Assembly: GCA_017441505.1 (NCBI GenBank)
Contig: JAFRXL010000022.1
Location: 27,883 to 91,882 of the forward strand
DNA length: 64,000 nt
Direction of reading: 5' to 3'
DNA from: Ruminococcus sp.
Lineage (GTDB): Bacteria; Bacillota; Clostridia; Oscillospirales; Ruminococcaceae
Made by a program: the position numbers and the translations under genes. The notes under the pieces were generated by a model, which saw nothing but the letters and a program-made list of their open reading frames with translations, was not told where the DNA came from and ran no database searches. The stretch's first letter is position 1; each line of letters begins with the position of its first letter. Below are positions 48,901 to 56,960 of this stretch, piece after piece.

Positions 48901-51736
48901 CTTCAGGAACATTCAGAGTTGCTGTACAGTCTTCAAGAGTCTCACGGTCACTATTCATAACAATAAGCTGAACATCGTAGAATTCCTTGAGCCACTTGCA
49001 TTCACCATAAATAATGATGAACATTTCCTGTTCTTCCCATTCATAATATGTAACTGTAGCTTCAATTTCTGGGATATATACACAGTCACCAGGACCAACA
49101 TAATCGTGATTCGGATAAGATATTTTAGGCTGCGGTGCTACAATAGTACCTGGTTCACTTGTAGATATGTTGATTGGAATTGCTTCATACTTGGTAAAGA
49201 TGATTGGCTCATCATGGAATGTAAGCTCTACAGAATAGTTGAAGTAATGATAATTATCAGGGTCATCAACGTCGATTCCAACACTCTGGATCTCTGACTT
49301 GGTCATTGGCTTTGCAGTCAATTCACCGGTAATGTTAAGCTTATTATTCTTTTCTTTTTCTATCTTTTCTTCAACATCAGGATCGTTTTCAGTAGTTACC
49401 GGAGCAAATGGAGCTCTTGTTGTAGTAGTTGTAGTGGTAGTCGAAGTAGTTGAAGTTGTAGACGTAGTTGTTGTTGTGGTAGTTGTTGAAGTTGAAGTAG
49501 ATGTAGTTGAGGTTGTAGTAGTGGTCGTTGTAGTAGATGTAGTAGTTGTGGAAGTAGTAGTTGTTGTTGTAACTACCATATCAGGATCAAAGTGATTACA
49601 CTTTATACAGTAGCCATTGTCAGCATAGCTGTGTCCTGTGGCACGATGCCCTTCTTCATCACGTTCAAAAGTCTCAGCAGACTCTTTGCCGCAGTTGATA
49701 CATCTCTTGTTCCAGAATTCATTTTCTGTACAAGTTGCCGGTACAACACACCTGCCCCAGTCATCAAATACGTGCTCAACTAATTCAACTGTGCCTGATT
49801 TTTCAGCATCGTTAGTATACTTTGTTTCAGGCTGAGGGTCGGTCTCGCTGCATGAATGATTTACAGTGAAGGTGTAAACAACGTCTTCGCCTCTTAACTT
49901 AGGGAATGAATCAGTTCCTAAGTTCTGGAACCATCCGCTTCCGAGCTTATATGCAGCCTTACCAGATGCAAAATCATCAGATGTGAATGACGTTGTACCA
50001 GTTTCGTCAGATAAACAATAGCTGTTTGAAACTGTACCTGTTGATACACCGAAGATCTTATTATCATTATCGATAGTACCCGCAAAGAAAGAATCGGTAA
50101 TTTTTGAAGAATCGATACTATATACAAGACCAGCTGTGTTATCACCGCTAAGGTCAGCAAGGCTGTATACATTATCAATAGTAGTGTTTGAATCAGCACT
50201 TCCGGCAAGTGAACCTGTTGCCCCATACTGACTTGAGAACTGTGAATCAACAATTCCGAGATCATGTATACGAGCACCACTTAATTTCTCAAATATACCA
50301 CCATTATGTTCTGCATCAGCAGATGTGAATTTAATTCCGCTTATCTCATAGCCATTTCCGTTAAATTCACCGGAGTAATTTTTGATAGGAGTCCAGTTGA
50401 TTCTCGCATCCTCAGGCATATTGATATCATGCATGAGCTGTACATTTGCGTTTGCATTTATGCTTCCGCTGTTAATCTGCTCTGTTAGCCACATTAACTG
50501 TCCGAAGTTTCTGATCTCATATTTATCAGAAACATAAATCGCAGGCTGACAGAAGAATGTATCTTCAGTTACATGATCTATAAGAAGATCACAGTCATCT
50601 CCACCAAAGCAGAAACCGTTCTCATTGAAAGAATGCTTACGGAAAAGGTGAATATCTCCGGCTGCAAATACAGCATTTCTTGTTACTGTTTCGCCGGAGT
50701 CAAGTGAAATTCCCTGCCATGAATAAGCGATTCCTGAGTCATATGATCCATCATATACAGAGTTTTTATGACCTGAAAATGCATAATCATCTCTGGCACT
50801 GTAGTATCCCCACCAACAATCACCATCATCAGAAAGTGAAAGGCTGAATATGTTTCCTGAACCGTCATGCATCTCAACATTAGGAACTGTTGAGAACTGA
50901 TCCTTGTTCTCATTTGTTACACGAACCTGATCAATACTGTATCCATAAATTGCAGCACTATCATTTCCGCCGATCATAACATCGGCTGTACTTGAAATTC
51001 CAAGTTCAGTTATCTCATTTTCTCCTCTGTTCTGAACGAGATACTCGATTTTCATGAATGTATTTTCAAGTTCATTTTCAGAGATCTCGCCTTTTGAGTT
51101 ACTGAATGAAAATACAGGTGTGATGTAAACACCGTTACCTATCGAATAAGTAGCCTTTGAACCATCAAAGTAAAGCATACCTGAAGCTGACAGATTATCA
51201 GGACCATATGTATACTTATAATACAATTCATATCCGTTGTTATTATAAGTTGTTCTGAAATTCCCGCTTCCTTTAAGGTCAAAATAATGTTCAGAAGAGT
51301 AGATCTGATATTTCAGATTTGAGAATTCATTCACTTCTTCTCTTGAACCGTATTTCCAGTTAGCAAAATACTTAGTGTCAGCCTGAAATTCAGTAACCGG
51401 CTCATTGTCACTGTTTACCCAACCTGCAAAAACAAGGTTGGATCGTGCAGGAGCAGTAGGATCTGGAATATAATCCGGCTTAGATTCGTCAGCAAGACTG
51501 CATACTCCATCAATTGTTACGAAGTTTTCATTTTCAATGCTTCCGCCATTAAGGTCAAAAAGCGTTGACGCAGATGTAACGACAGTACCTTGGTACTCTA
51601 AGCTTTCCTGTTCTTCTCCCTCAGCATACGCACTTACAGTATTAAAATTCAAAATAGCTGTAAGCGGCTGCATTCCGGCAAGCATTGCAAGTGCAGTACA
51701 TCCTGAAATGAAACGTTTGAGTTTTGAATGCTTCAT
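45947..51736 (-). CDS. Giant secreted surface protein with GLUG-, InlB-B-like and Cys-pair modules (1929 aa)
   Basis: Start ATG 51736 with GGAGATCGATA upstream gives a signal peptide (basic RF, then ISGCTALAMLAGMQPLTA). The layout by eye is a Listeria-Bacteroides (InlB B-repeat) type motif with FAGW near residue 105; a GLUG-like region (about 450-600) with GNGYEISGIKF; a Cys-pair cluster (about 690-745, RCINCGKES and YCIKCNHFD); a Thr-rich linker (about 755-820); Ig/CARDB-like beta domains; and a second InlB-B-like motif (NGWYADAEF) with another Cys pair (KCSKCGE) near 1660. The C-terminus has no LPXTG or membrane helix, so it may be secreted or held by its binding modules. Adhesion is the likely role (inference). 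Confidence 0.85.
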   Translation of the reverse strand: MKHSKLKRFISGCTALAMLAGMQPLTAILNFNTVSAYAEGEEQESLEYQGTVVTSASTLFDLNGGSIENENFVTIDGVCSLADESKPDYIPDPTAPARSNLVFAGWVNSDNEPVTEFQADTKYFANWKYGSREEVNEFSNLKYQIYSSEHYFDLKGSGNFRTTYNNNGYELYYKYTYGPDNLSASGMLYFDGSKATYSIGNGVYITPVFSFSNSKGEISENELENTFMKIEYLVQNRGENEITELGISSTADVMIGGNDSAAIYGYSIDQVRVTNENKDQFSTVPNVEMHDGSGNIFSLSLSDDGDCWWGYYSARDDYAFSGHKNSVYDGSYDSGIAYSWQGISLDSGETVTRNAVFAAGDIHLFRKHSFNENGFCFGGDDCDLLIDHVTEDTFFCQPAIYVSDKYEIRNFGQLMWLTEQINSGSINANANVQLMHDINMPEDARINWTPIKNYSGEFNGNGYEISGIKFTSADAEHNGGIFEKLSGARIHDLGIVDSQFSSQYGATGSLAGSADSNTTIDNVYSLADLSGDNTAGLVYSIDSSKITDSFFAGTIDNDNKIFGVSTGTVSNSYCLSDETGTTSFTSDDFASGKAAYKLGSGWFQNLGTDSFPKLRGEDVVYTFTVNHSCSETDPQPETKYTNDAEKSGTVELVEHVFDDWGRCVVPATCTENEFWNKRCINCGKESAETFERDEEGHRATGHSYADNGYCIKCNHFDPDMVVTTTTTTSTTTTSTTTTTTTTSTTSTSTSTTTTTTTTSTTSTTSTTTTTTTTRAPFAPVTTENDPDVEEKIEKEKNNKLNITGELTAKPMTKSEIQSVGIDVDDPDNYHYFNYSVELTFHDEPIIFTKYEAIPINISTSEPGTIVAPQPKISYPNHDYVGPGDCVYIPEIEATVTYYEWEEQEMFIIIYGECKWLKEFYDVQLIVMNSDRETLEDCTATLNVPEGLTLCNSEQTQSVGDLLPLEVKNIHWYLRGDVAGDYNVSALFKGTNDGDEFEYEFHSKNDIHVYAGNALKMTIEAPNYSCLGYDYPIRITLTNVSDRPIYGLEHTVKAQQGTYTYKHIASNGERVCIKETETFDPKNGGNTGGGKTISVDTLNPGESAVIDIKVHDAWKSPLQKELETNKIFIDLIALGAGAAKMPIANFLATLTSKIIEGITVIHVLDSVCVTTLEGSTTEIPYQIIISDNFDEIGEGKEFDFVDAGVYASFSALGALPEGTIPEGTDIEKIIQGAQPIYFAGKWYFSELEFTSDFSKRMTDDYEKVKSGEMTEDEFNYKYNTEYLEHIFSPSSNGDIFNAYTLTLDSNENPWTSYLNGTTLTVADDIIKRFQTEDATVTYDAYITDANGNKFYYTPSSSPAPRMNLMRKVWASPEPDFVFEVLTGDYEYNNGVYTLKDNCLIRTRANKPGVYYVHFVNDEGNETVYPFIAVPEHECTGGHFYVANAPEGGNDGLAVQLCTECKKPVKTRRIPASFYAMLSDGQMFQNVYQAAEYAKENYDGEIELSIFGDITLGKDLVIPDNVKLLITPFANITFKNSAHIIVDGEYIDFTHDNEDEIYENVVLEYWDGRTEIMPVKYGEEVTELPDLSGDCEFNGWYADAEFSEPFVPFTAGDKNHSKIYYADIHHTFTASGKCSKCGELKNGKDAFQKIGISVSSEIKIKYVVRFTEKALADSELRVVFEMADGSTQTQKITDAIDNGDGTYTFTCSVYIHEINENIRAQVYYSNNEKGSYLDYSVKKYTDYIIANANSFSEATVNSIKALVNFSGYVQIYAGTAPEDAVNADLGMPLDDVDPEISDDFNAVKTVNSSAVTIKSASLSVDTLSKINIRFELANGVNLSDYVFTVNGQTVTPKKSGTSYIVSMNGISPENFDKMYNFKVQSKKNTSDYVSIDYSCLTYAKKVLEISDDAILKNTMKALYFCNQEIKKYITE
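49404..49576 (-). repeat. ACN repeat coding the Thr-rich linker
   Basis: About 60 residues of Thr with scattered Ser, encoded by ACT/ACA/ACC/TCT codons on the minus strand. It is the longest low-complexity stretch in the window and prone to length change. Confidence 0.85.
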
Positions 51737-51839
51737 TATCGATCTCCTTTTTTTCGGCAAAGCCGTATTTTTGTCTGATAAAACCACCAATGTCAGACAA
51801 ATTATCATACAAATAAATATTTTTTGTACAACGATAATA

Positions 51840-51868
51840 TTTTATCATATTTACAATAATGTGTCAAT
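51840..51868 (-). promoter_or_regulatory. Candidate promoter of the 1929-aa gene
   Basis: Minus-strand TTGACA (51863-51868), 17 nt, then TAAAAA (51840-51845), a weak -10. Leader of about 100 nt. Confidence 0.5.
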
Positions 51869-52164
51869 AAAAACACTCCAAACATAAATATCGTGATCCT
51901 ACAAAAATCAAGTGTCTTACAAAGAAATTTCTGTTTACTATTTTATCTTGATAAAATCTTTATAGGATATGCAACGTCATCCGAGCGATACTTCTATTTG
52001 ACTGTGGACTTCAAGATACAAAGAGGTTGCTGTATTTACGATAATTCTCTGCTGTATTTTTCCTACAGTTAGGCAGATTTTTCTGCAAAGGCATTACACG
52101 GCAAATCCGCTCAAATCCTCGAAAAACAGGTGCAAAGCAGTATATTGATAAAACGGGCGAAACT

Positions 52165-52243
52165 GCGGAATATTCGTCAGCATAGGCTTGTGGTCCCCCA
52201 CAGAATAACAAGCACTTTCTCAATCGAGGAAGTACTTTTTTCG
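52165..52243 (+). pseudogene. Relic of tRNA-His 3' part with its terminator
   Basis: TTGTGGTCCC (as in the tRNA-His anticodon arm) is joined to a shortened CCCACAGAA. Then follow AACAAGCACTTTC, a hairpin (52210-52221 with 52226-52237) and TTTTTTCG. The order and the flanks mirror tRNA-His and its terminator at 44418-44499, with the middle of the tRNA missing. It lies in direct orientation to the real gene, 7.7 kb apart. The rest of 51870-52160 holds no gene that I can support. Confidence 0.5.
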
Positions 52244-52325
52244 TTAATTTTTAGTACTCCCCTTGCAGCTGCAGCGACTTTTACATCCGAACAATATAAA
52301 AAAGCTACATTTTATTCCACTATTA

Positions 52326-52354
52326 TTTACATTTCTTTGTCATTATGGTATAAT
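52326..52354 (+). promoter_or_regulatory. Promoter of the flavoprotein operon
   Basis: TTTACA (52326-52331), 17 nt, perfect TATAAT (52349-52354). Confidence 0.75.
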
Positions 52355-52465
52355 TATACCTATAACAGAAGGGACACACAATATTGCCCCACCGGTTAAA
52401 CTTTGTCCAAAAGGACGAAAACGACAAAAATCCAGAAGACAAAAACACTTTAGGAGGAAAATAAA

Positions 52466-52999
52466 ATGAAAGTAGTAATCATAACAGGAAGCCCTCACAA
52501 AAACGGAACAACTGCATATCTGACAGAGCAGTTCATAAAAGGAGCCGAAGAAGCCGGACACGAAATTTTCCGCTTTGATGCAGCAGCTAAGGACGTTCAT
52601 CCATGTATTGCCTGCGAGAAATGTCACGGGGACGTGCCGGTATGTGTGTTCAAGGACGATATGCAGGAGCTCAATCCGCATCTGATAGAAGCTGACGCTA
52701 TAGTGCTGGTATCGCCTATCTACTACTATGACATCAACGCTCAGCTAAAGGCAGTAATTGACCGATTTTATGCTAACGATGCAGTTCTGCACGGAAGCAA
52801 AAAGGCTGTACTCATGGTGGCAATGGCAGACGATACTATGGAGTCTGCCGAGGGAGCACTCGCTTCATTCAAGGGTATGGCGAAGTATCTCGAATGGGAA
52901 ATTGCAGGAACAGTAGTCGGAGTGAACTGCATGACCCCCTCAATGATCAAAAATACTGATTATCCTAAACAGGCTTATGAGCTTGGAAAGGCGTTGTAA
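52466..52999 (+). CDS. Flavodoxin-fold NAD(P)H-dependent oxidoreductase (iron-sulfur flavoprotein-like)
   Basis: 177 aa. The N-terminal phosphate-binding loop is GSPHKNGTT. A Cys cluster CIACEKC...VPVC at about residues 48-62 resembles the compact [4Fe-4S] motif of archaeal and clostridial iron-sulfur flavoproteins. The flavin contact SPIYYYDINAQLKAVIDRF is intact. It probably moves electrons from NAD(P)H to an unknown acceptor. AGGAGG precedes the start. The next gene follows 36 nt later. Confidence 0.85.
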   Translation: MKVVIITGSPHKNGTTAYLTEQFIKGAEEAGHEIFRFDAAAKDVHPCIACEKCHGDVPVCVFKDDMQELNPHLIEADAIVLVSPIYYYDINAQLKAVIDRFYANDAVLHGSKKAVLMVAMADDTMESAEGALASFKGMAKYLEWEIAGTVVGVNCMTPSMIKNTDYPKQAYELGKAL

Positions 53000-53035
53000 A
53001 AAGCCTTAACTATTCAATAAAAAGGAGCGATAAAC

Positions 53036-53875
53036 ATGGATATAAAAAAGGTACTTGAAAAGGTAAACGAGATACTACCGCCACGACCAACCGTAAAATT
53101 CACGGTCGAGAGAGGTGAAACAGGACTGTTTGACAACAAGGTCGGAGGAACGCCATATTTCCCGAAGAATATGGAATATCCGAGGGGCAGGAAGAGTGAA
53201 TTCAAAGACCAGCCGCTGGTACTGCTTGCACAGCTGAACTTTGAAAAGCTCCCGCACATACCTGATTTTCCGGAAAAGGGAATATTGCAGTTCTTCATTG
53301 CAGGAGATGACCTCTATGGAATGGCTGCGGAGTGCTATGGTGAAGCTCTTGCGGAACAGGACGATTTCCGTGTTATATATCACGAGAACATTATAACAGA
53401 CGAGTCTCAGCTCCTCTCAGCGGACGAGATTCCGCAGTATGACGGTGATGATGAAGAATTGCTCCCATTCACAGGAGAGTACAGACTTATCCCAAGCGAG
53501 CCTGATATGAGAGCTCCAGATGCTCATGATTTCCGCTTTGAGGAAGCTTTTGTAAAGTGCTATAACGAGGTTTCAGATGAGCAAATAGAAAGTCTATACG
53601 ACCTTGATGATGAGGTCTATGATGCGATCTATAATAATGATTTCCCTGATGCTGCAATAGGCGGATACCCTATATTCACCCAAGAGGATCCACGAAGCGA
53701 AGACAGCCTCGGAGACTGTGATACTCTGCTGTTCGAGCTTGACAGCGTCTATGACAAAGAAAATGGTCTCGACATTTTATGGGGAGATTCCGGAACAGGT
53801 TCGTTCTTTATTCCCCGTGAGAAGCTGAAAGCTCTTGATTTTTCGAGAGTTGCCTACAACTACGATTGCTATTGA
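53036..53875 (+). CDS. DUF1963 (YwqG-like) protein
   Basis: 279 aa. The pattern VGGTPYFPKNMEYP near residue 40, LLAQLNFEKLP and GILQFFIAGDD define DUF1963. Asp/Glu-rich throughout. The C-terminus with WGDSGTGSFFI is also typical. Cytosolic by lack of a signal. Function is unknown in the family. Strong AAAAGGAG site. Confidence 0.88.
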   Translation: MDIKKVLEKVNEILPPRPTVKFTVERGETGLFDNKVGGTPYFPKNMEYPRGRKSEFKDQPLVLLAQLNFEKLPHIPDFPEKGILQFFIAGDDLYGMAAECYGEALAEQDDFRVIYHENIITDESQLLSADEIPQYDGDDEELLPFTGEYRLIPSEPDMRAPDAHDFRFEEAFVKCYNEVSDEQIESLYDLDDEVYDAIYNNDFPDAAIGGYPIFTQEDPRSEDSLGDCDTLLFELDSVYDKENGLDILWGDSGTGSFFIPREKLKALDFSRVAYNYDCY

Positions 53876-53887
53876 TGAGATGAAAAA

Positions 53888-54271
53888 ATGAAAATAGAAC
53901 ACATAGCGATGTACGTTAACGATTTAGAATCGGCAAGGGAATTTTTTGTAAAATATCTGGACGGCAGCTCAAACAGTGGCTACCACAACATAAATACCGG
54001 ATTCAGGTCATATTTTATCAGCTTTGAGGACGGTGCACGGCTTGAGCTTATGAACAAGGCAGATGTGTCCGATCCTGACAAATCTGCTGACCGCACAGGT
54101 TATGCTCATATAGCTTTCAGTGTGGGAAGCAGGGAAAAAGTTGACGAGCTGACCGAGCTTCTGCGTTCGGACGGATATAAGGTAAAGAGCGGTCCACGAA
54201 CGACAGGTGACGGATACTATGAAAGCTGCATTGTGGCTTTTGAAGATAATCTTATAGAGATCACTGTATGA
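53888..54271 (+). CDS. VOC-family (glyoxalase-fold) protein
   Basis: 127 aa, two beta-alpha-beta-beta-beta units. Metal-ligand candidates are His5 (KIEHIAMYV), Glu in ARLELM, His in GYAHIAFSV, and the C-terminal Glu in NLIEITV; this is the full four-ligand set. It may act on a small thiol adduct or give resistance; the substrate is unknown. A 12-nt gap follows the DUF1963 gene. Confidence 0.88.
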   Translation: MKIEHIAMYVNDLESAREFFVKYLDGSSNSGYHNINTGFRSYFISFEDGARLELMNKADVSDPDKSADRTGYAHIAFSVGSREKVDELTELLRSDGYKVKSGPRTTGDGYYESCIVAFEDNLIEITV

Positions 54272-54284
54272 ACGGAGGCTAATA

Positions 54285-56216
54285 ATGAAACGTCTTTTGT
54301 CTTTGACATTATCAGTAACAGTGGCAGTTTGTGTACCGCTGCCGGCAGCTGCCGATGATGCGTACTCTGACGTCTTTTTCGAGGATTTCAGCGGCGGCAG
54401 TCTTGATACGGATAAATGGCTTATTGTCGAGAAAAACTGGGGCGGTACTGTAAACGCCGACGGAGTGACCGAGGACTACAACGGCGGAGTTATTGCCGAA
54501 AATGTGAAGCTCCGTGACGGAGAGCTTGTCCTCACCGGACTTGGCAATGAATATAACGGCGAGCTGAAAGGCATCAACCGTGACCAAAGCCGCCGTTCAG
54601 ACGGAAAACGCTGCGGCGGAGCTATTGCTACAAGGGATTATTTCGGCTCGGGAAGCTACGAGATACGTGCGAAAATAGCTCCTGAACTTGGCTGCTGTTC
54701 GGCAATGTGGACATTTGAATATGAGGAAAATTACTCCGGAGACACACTGAATATCGTCAATCACGAGATAGATATTGAATTCCCGGGACGTGACCCAAAT
54801 GACGATCTCAGCCTTAGTCACGCACTTTGTACTACATGGGTCACAGAGGACGACTATAAGTCAAAGTCTGTGGACTGCGGCGATCAGGCTGACGGCGAGT
54901 TCCACACCTACCGTTTCGACTGGCATACAGGCAGCGACAGCGAGACTCCGAGAGTAGATTACTACTTCGATGATGTGCTGACCTATACCTCCTATGACTT
55001 CATCCCCACCAACGAGAGCCGCTTCTGGCTTGGACTGTGGTTCCCGAAATACTGGGCTGGAACACCTGATTTTGAGCAGACTGAATTTGAAGTGGACTAC
55101 GTTAAGATAACGCCTTTCCACGAAAGCGGAGATACTCCGCAGCACGAGTCGTACCCTGACAGCGGCTGGAGCGAAAAAGCTGAGCTGCCAAAAGGCTGGC
55201 TGCTATGGCACAGCTACGGAAGATATGCCGACCTCGACAGTAAACTATACCTGAAAACTCCGGACGGCTATGTTGAAACTATAACCGGCGATTTCATTCA
55301 CGCTATGAATGGAAGTTTCGGCAATTCTCCCGATATATTCACGTTTATGGCCATCGACCAGAAGGCTGATGAATGGGACATATATCTCAGCAGGAACGGT
55401 AAAATAACCAACCTCACCCAGAACAGCGGATTCCGCAATGAAGACCCTAAGTTCTCGCCGGACGGTCAAAGCATCGTCTTTAAAAGAGGTCACTGGGATA
55501 ATTCTGTGGACGGATTTATCTATGACCTCGCTCTTCTTGATGTGGATACAATAGAAGTCACCATGCTGACTGATGATGCTGTTGAGGAGGCTATGCCCTG
55601 CTTCTCCGCCGACGGAAAATACATATACTATGCCGCCTACAATAACGGTATCGGCTCTATATGCCGTTTTGAGGTCAGCTCGGGCAGATCAGAGACTATA
55701 TACAGCGAAAACAACGTTACCGCCTATTACCCCATAGTTTCCGGAGATAATGTTTACTTCACAAAATGGTATTCGGCTGATAACCGCTGCGACCAGCTAA
55801 TGCGGTACGACGGCGAAAATATAACTGAACTGCCTTTTGATTCGTACAGTTTCGATTGTTCGGATGCTTGTCCGATAGACGATAGCAAGATAGTTTTCAG
55901 CTGCACCGTGAACGGTGACTATGACCTGTTTTACTGCGACGGAAGAAATATTTCTTCACTCTATGAGCTCAATTCCGACAAAAATGAACTTGGTGCGGAT
56001 TTCTTCCCATATGAGGAGCATATCAACGTAAAAGGCGACGTGAATTCCGACGGCAAACTTAATATCTCAGACTTGGTGCTGTTACAGAAATGGCTGACAG
56101 CAGTCCCCGATGCTGAGCTGAAAAACTGGCAGGCTGCTGATATGTCCGGTGACGGCATACTCGACAGCTTCGACCTCTGTCTCATGAGACAGCAACTGCT
56201 GAAGGCTCAGACTTGA
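54285..56216 (+). CDS. Cellulosomal GH16 glycosidase with PD40-like repeats and type I dockerin
   Basis: 643 aa. Signal peptide ends near AAADD. The GH16 domain (about 28-275) has the catalytic motif E-I-D-I-E at about 161-165 (ExDxE). GH16 enzymes cut beta-1,3/1,4-glucans, xyloglucan, laminarin or galactans; the target is not readable. A middle region (about 310-570) has PD40/TolB-like repeats (SPDGQSIVFK, SADGKYIYYA). The dockerin (about 583-640) shows two Ca-loop segments (GDVNSDGKLN and ADMSGDGILD), so the enzyme should dock to a scaffoldin. GH16 with a PD40-like region and dockerin is an unusual order. Confidence 0.9.
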   Translation: MKRLLSLTLSVTVAVCVPLPAAADDAYSDVFFEDFSGGSLDTDKWLIVEKNWGGTVNADGVTEDYNGGVIAENVKLRDGELVLTGLGNEYNGELKGINRDQSRRSDGKRCGGAIATRDYFGSGSYEIRAKIAPELGCCSAMWTFEYEENYSGDTLNIVNHEIDIEFPGRDPNDDLSLSHALCTTWVTEDDYKSKSVDCGDQADGEFHTYRFDWHTGSDSETPRVDYYFDDVLTYTSYDFIPTNESRFWLGLWFPKYWAGTPDFEQTEFEVDYVKITPFHESGDTPQHESYPDSGWSEKAELPKGWLLWHSYGRYADLDSKLYLKTPDGYVETITGDFIHAMNGSFGNSPDIFTFMAIDQKADEWDIYLSRNGKITNLTQNSGFRNEDPKFSPDGQSIVFKRGHWDNSVDGFIYDLALLDVDTIEVTMLTDDAVEEAMPCFSADGKYIYYAAYNNGIGSICRFEVSSGRSETIYSENNVTAYYPIVSGDNVYFTKWYSADNRCDQLMRYDGENITELPFDSYSFDCSDACPIDDSKIVFSCTVNGDYDLFYCDGRNISSLYELNSDKNELGADFFPYEEHINVKGDVNSDGKLNISDLVLLQKWLTAVPDAELKNWQAADMSGDGILDSFDLCLMRQQLLKAQT

Positions 56217-56245
56217 AAATTTCCATTATATTTTGATTTCCATGC

Positions 56246-56274
56246 TTGACAAATGGGGATATATGTGCTATTAT
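56246..56274 (+). promoter_or_regulatory. Promoter of the thrS operon
   Basis: Perfect TTGACA (56246-56251), 17 nt, TATTAT (56269-56274). Confidence 0.75.
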
Positions 56275-56294
56275 AATTACAATAACTTTTAAAT

Positions 56295-56518
56295 CTGTGA
56301 TGAGGAAGGTACGATCCGAAACGTCATTTCAGAGAGCAGCCGGTCGGTGCGAGGCTGCATGGCAAGGAGAAGTACACACCGCCTCTGAGAGTGCCCAATA
56401 AGCACCGGATGCTCCCGTTAAAGAGCCAATGAGATACGGAAAGATATTCCGTGTGAATCAGGGTGGAACCACGATCTATCGTCCCTTATGCCTAATACAG
56501 GTGTAAGGGACTTCTTTA
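56295..56518 (+). ncRNA. T-box leader, threonine type
   Basis: Stem I starts with CAGAGAG; the specifier stretch before CTCTGAG contains ACC (Thr codon). Then comes the CCCGTTA hairpin with CCAATGAG and the T-box AGGGTGGAACCACG (56459-56473). The terminator hairpin GTCCCTTA/TAAGGGAC (56481-56488 with 56504-56511) has a short T-rich tail. Uncharged tRNA-Thr should favour the antiterminator and allow read-through into the 125-aa gene and thrS. Confidence 0.93.
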
Positions 56519-56540
56519 TTCCGGTACAAGGGGGTGTGGT

Positions 56541-56918
56541 ATGAGCAATATAAAGTATAACAAACAGGAAGAAGCGTTCGAGCTTCCATATAAGCTCTGG
56601 GAGAATATGCAGACTGTCAGATTTTATGTTGAAAACGAGTCTGATATAATGGATAATCTCAGTGAGATAGCCGGAAAACTGGCAAAACTCGACGGTTCAA
56701 GAAAACATCTTGCCGAACTTATCATAAGCGACGGTTTCTATGAGGGCGGTGATGCTGCTGCTCTGGCAAAAAATCTCTCTCTGGAAAATGTGTATGTGGA
56801 TATCGATGAGGACGAGATAGTTGTCTGTATAGACGTTGACAGCTTCGACGGGTATATGCCCGGAGCAGTCCATATCGAGCTTTTTGAAGATGAGTTTGAA
56901 ATAACCGGAAATGCGTAA
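56541..56918 (+). CDS. Unknown 125-aa protein between T-box and thrS
   Basis: Acidic, without signal peptide or membrane helix. The middle third reads as a helix (LSEIAGKLAKLDGSRKHLAELI) and the end as beta strands with many Asp/Glu (YVDIDEDEIVVCIDVD). No family recognised. Placed between the threonine T-box and thrS, with GGGGGTG before the start, so it should be induced by threonine shortage. It could aid tRNA-Thr charging or quality control; that is inference from position only. Confidence 0.7.
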   Translation: MSNIKYNKQEEAFELPYKLWENMQTVRFYVENESDIMDNLSEIAGKLAKLDGSRKHLAELIISDGFYEGGDAAALAKNLSLENVYVDIDEDEIVVCIDVDSFDGYMPGAVHIELFEDEFEITGNA

Positions 56919-56960
56919 ATCATACGTCTGCTGACGATATTATATAAAGGAGATATAACC

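Noticed and set aside
49299-49595. Plus-strand Val-rich frame opposite the Thr linker
   Set aside because: Same artefact; the minus-strand gene is well supported.
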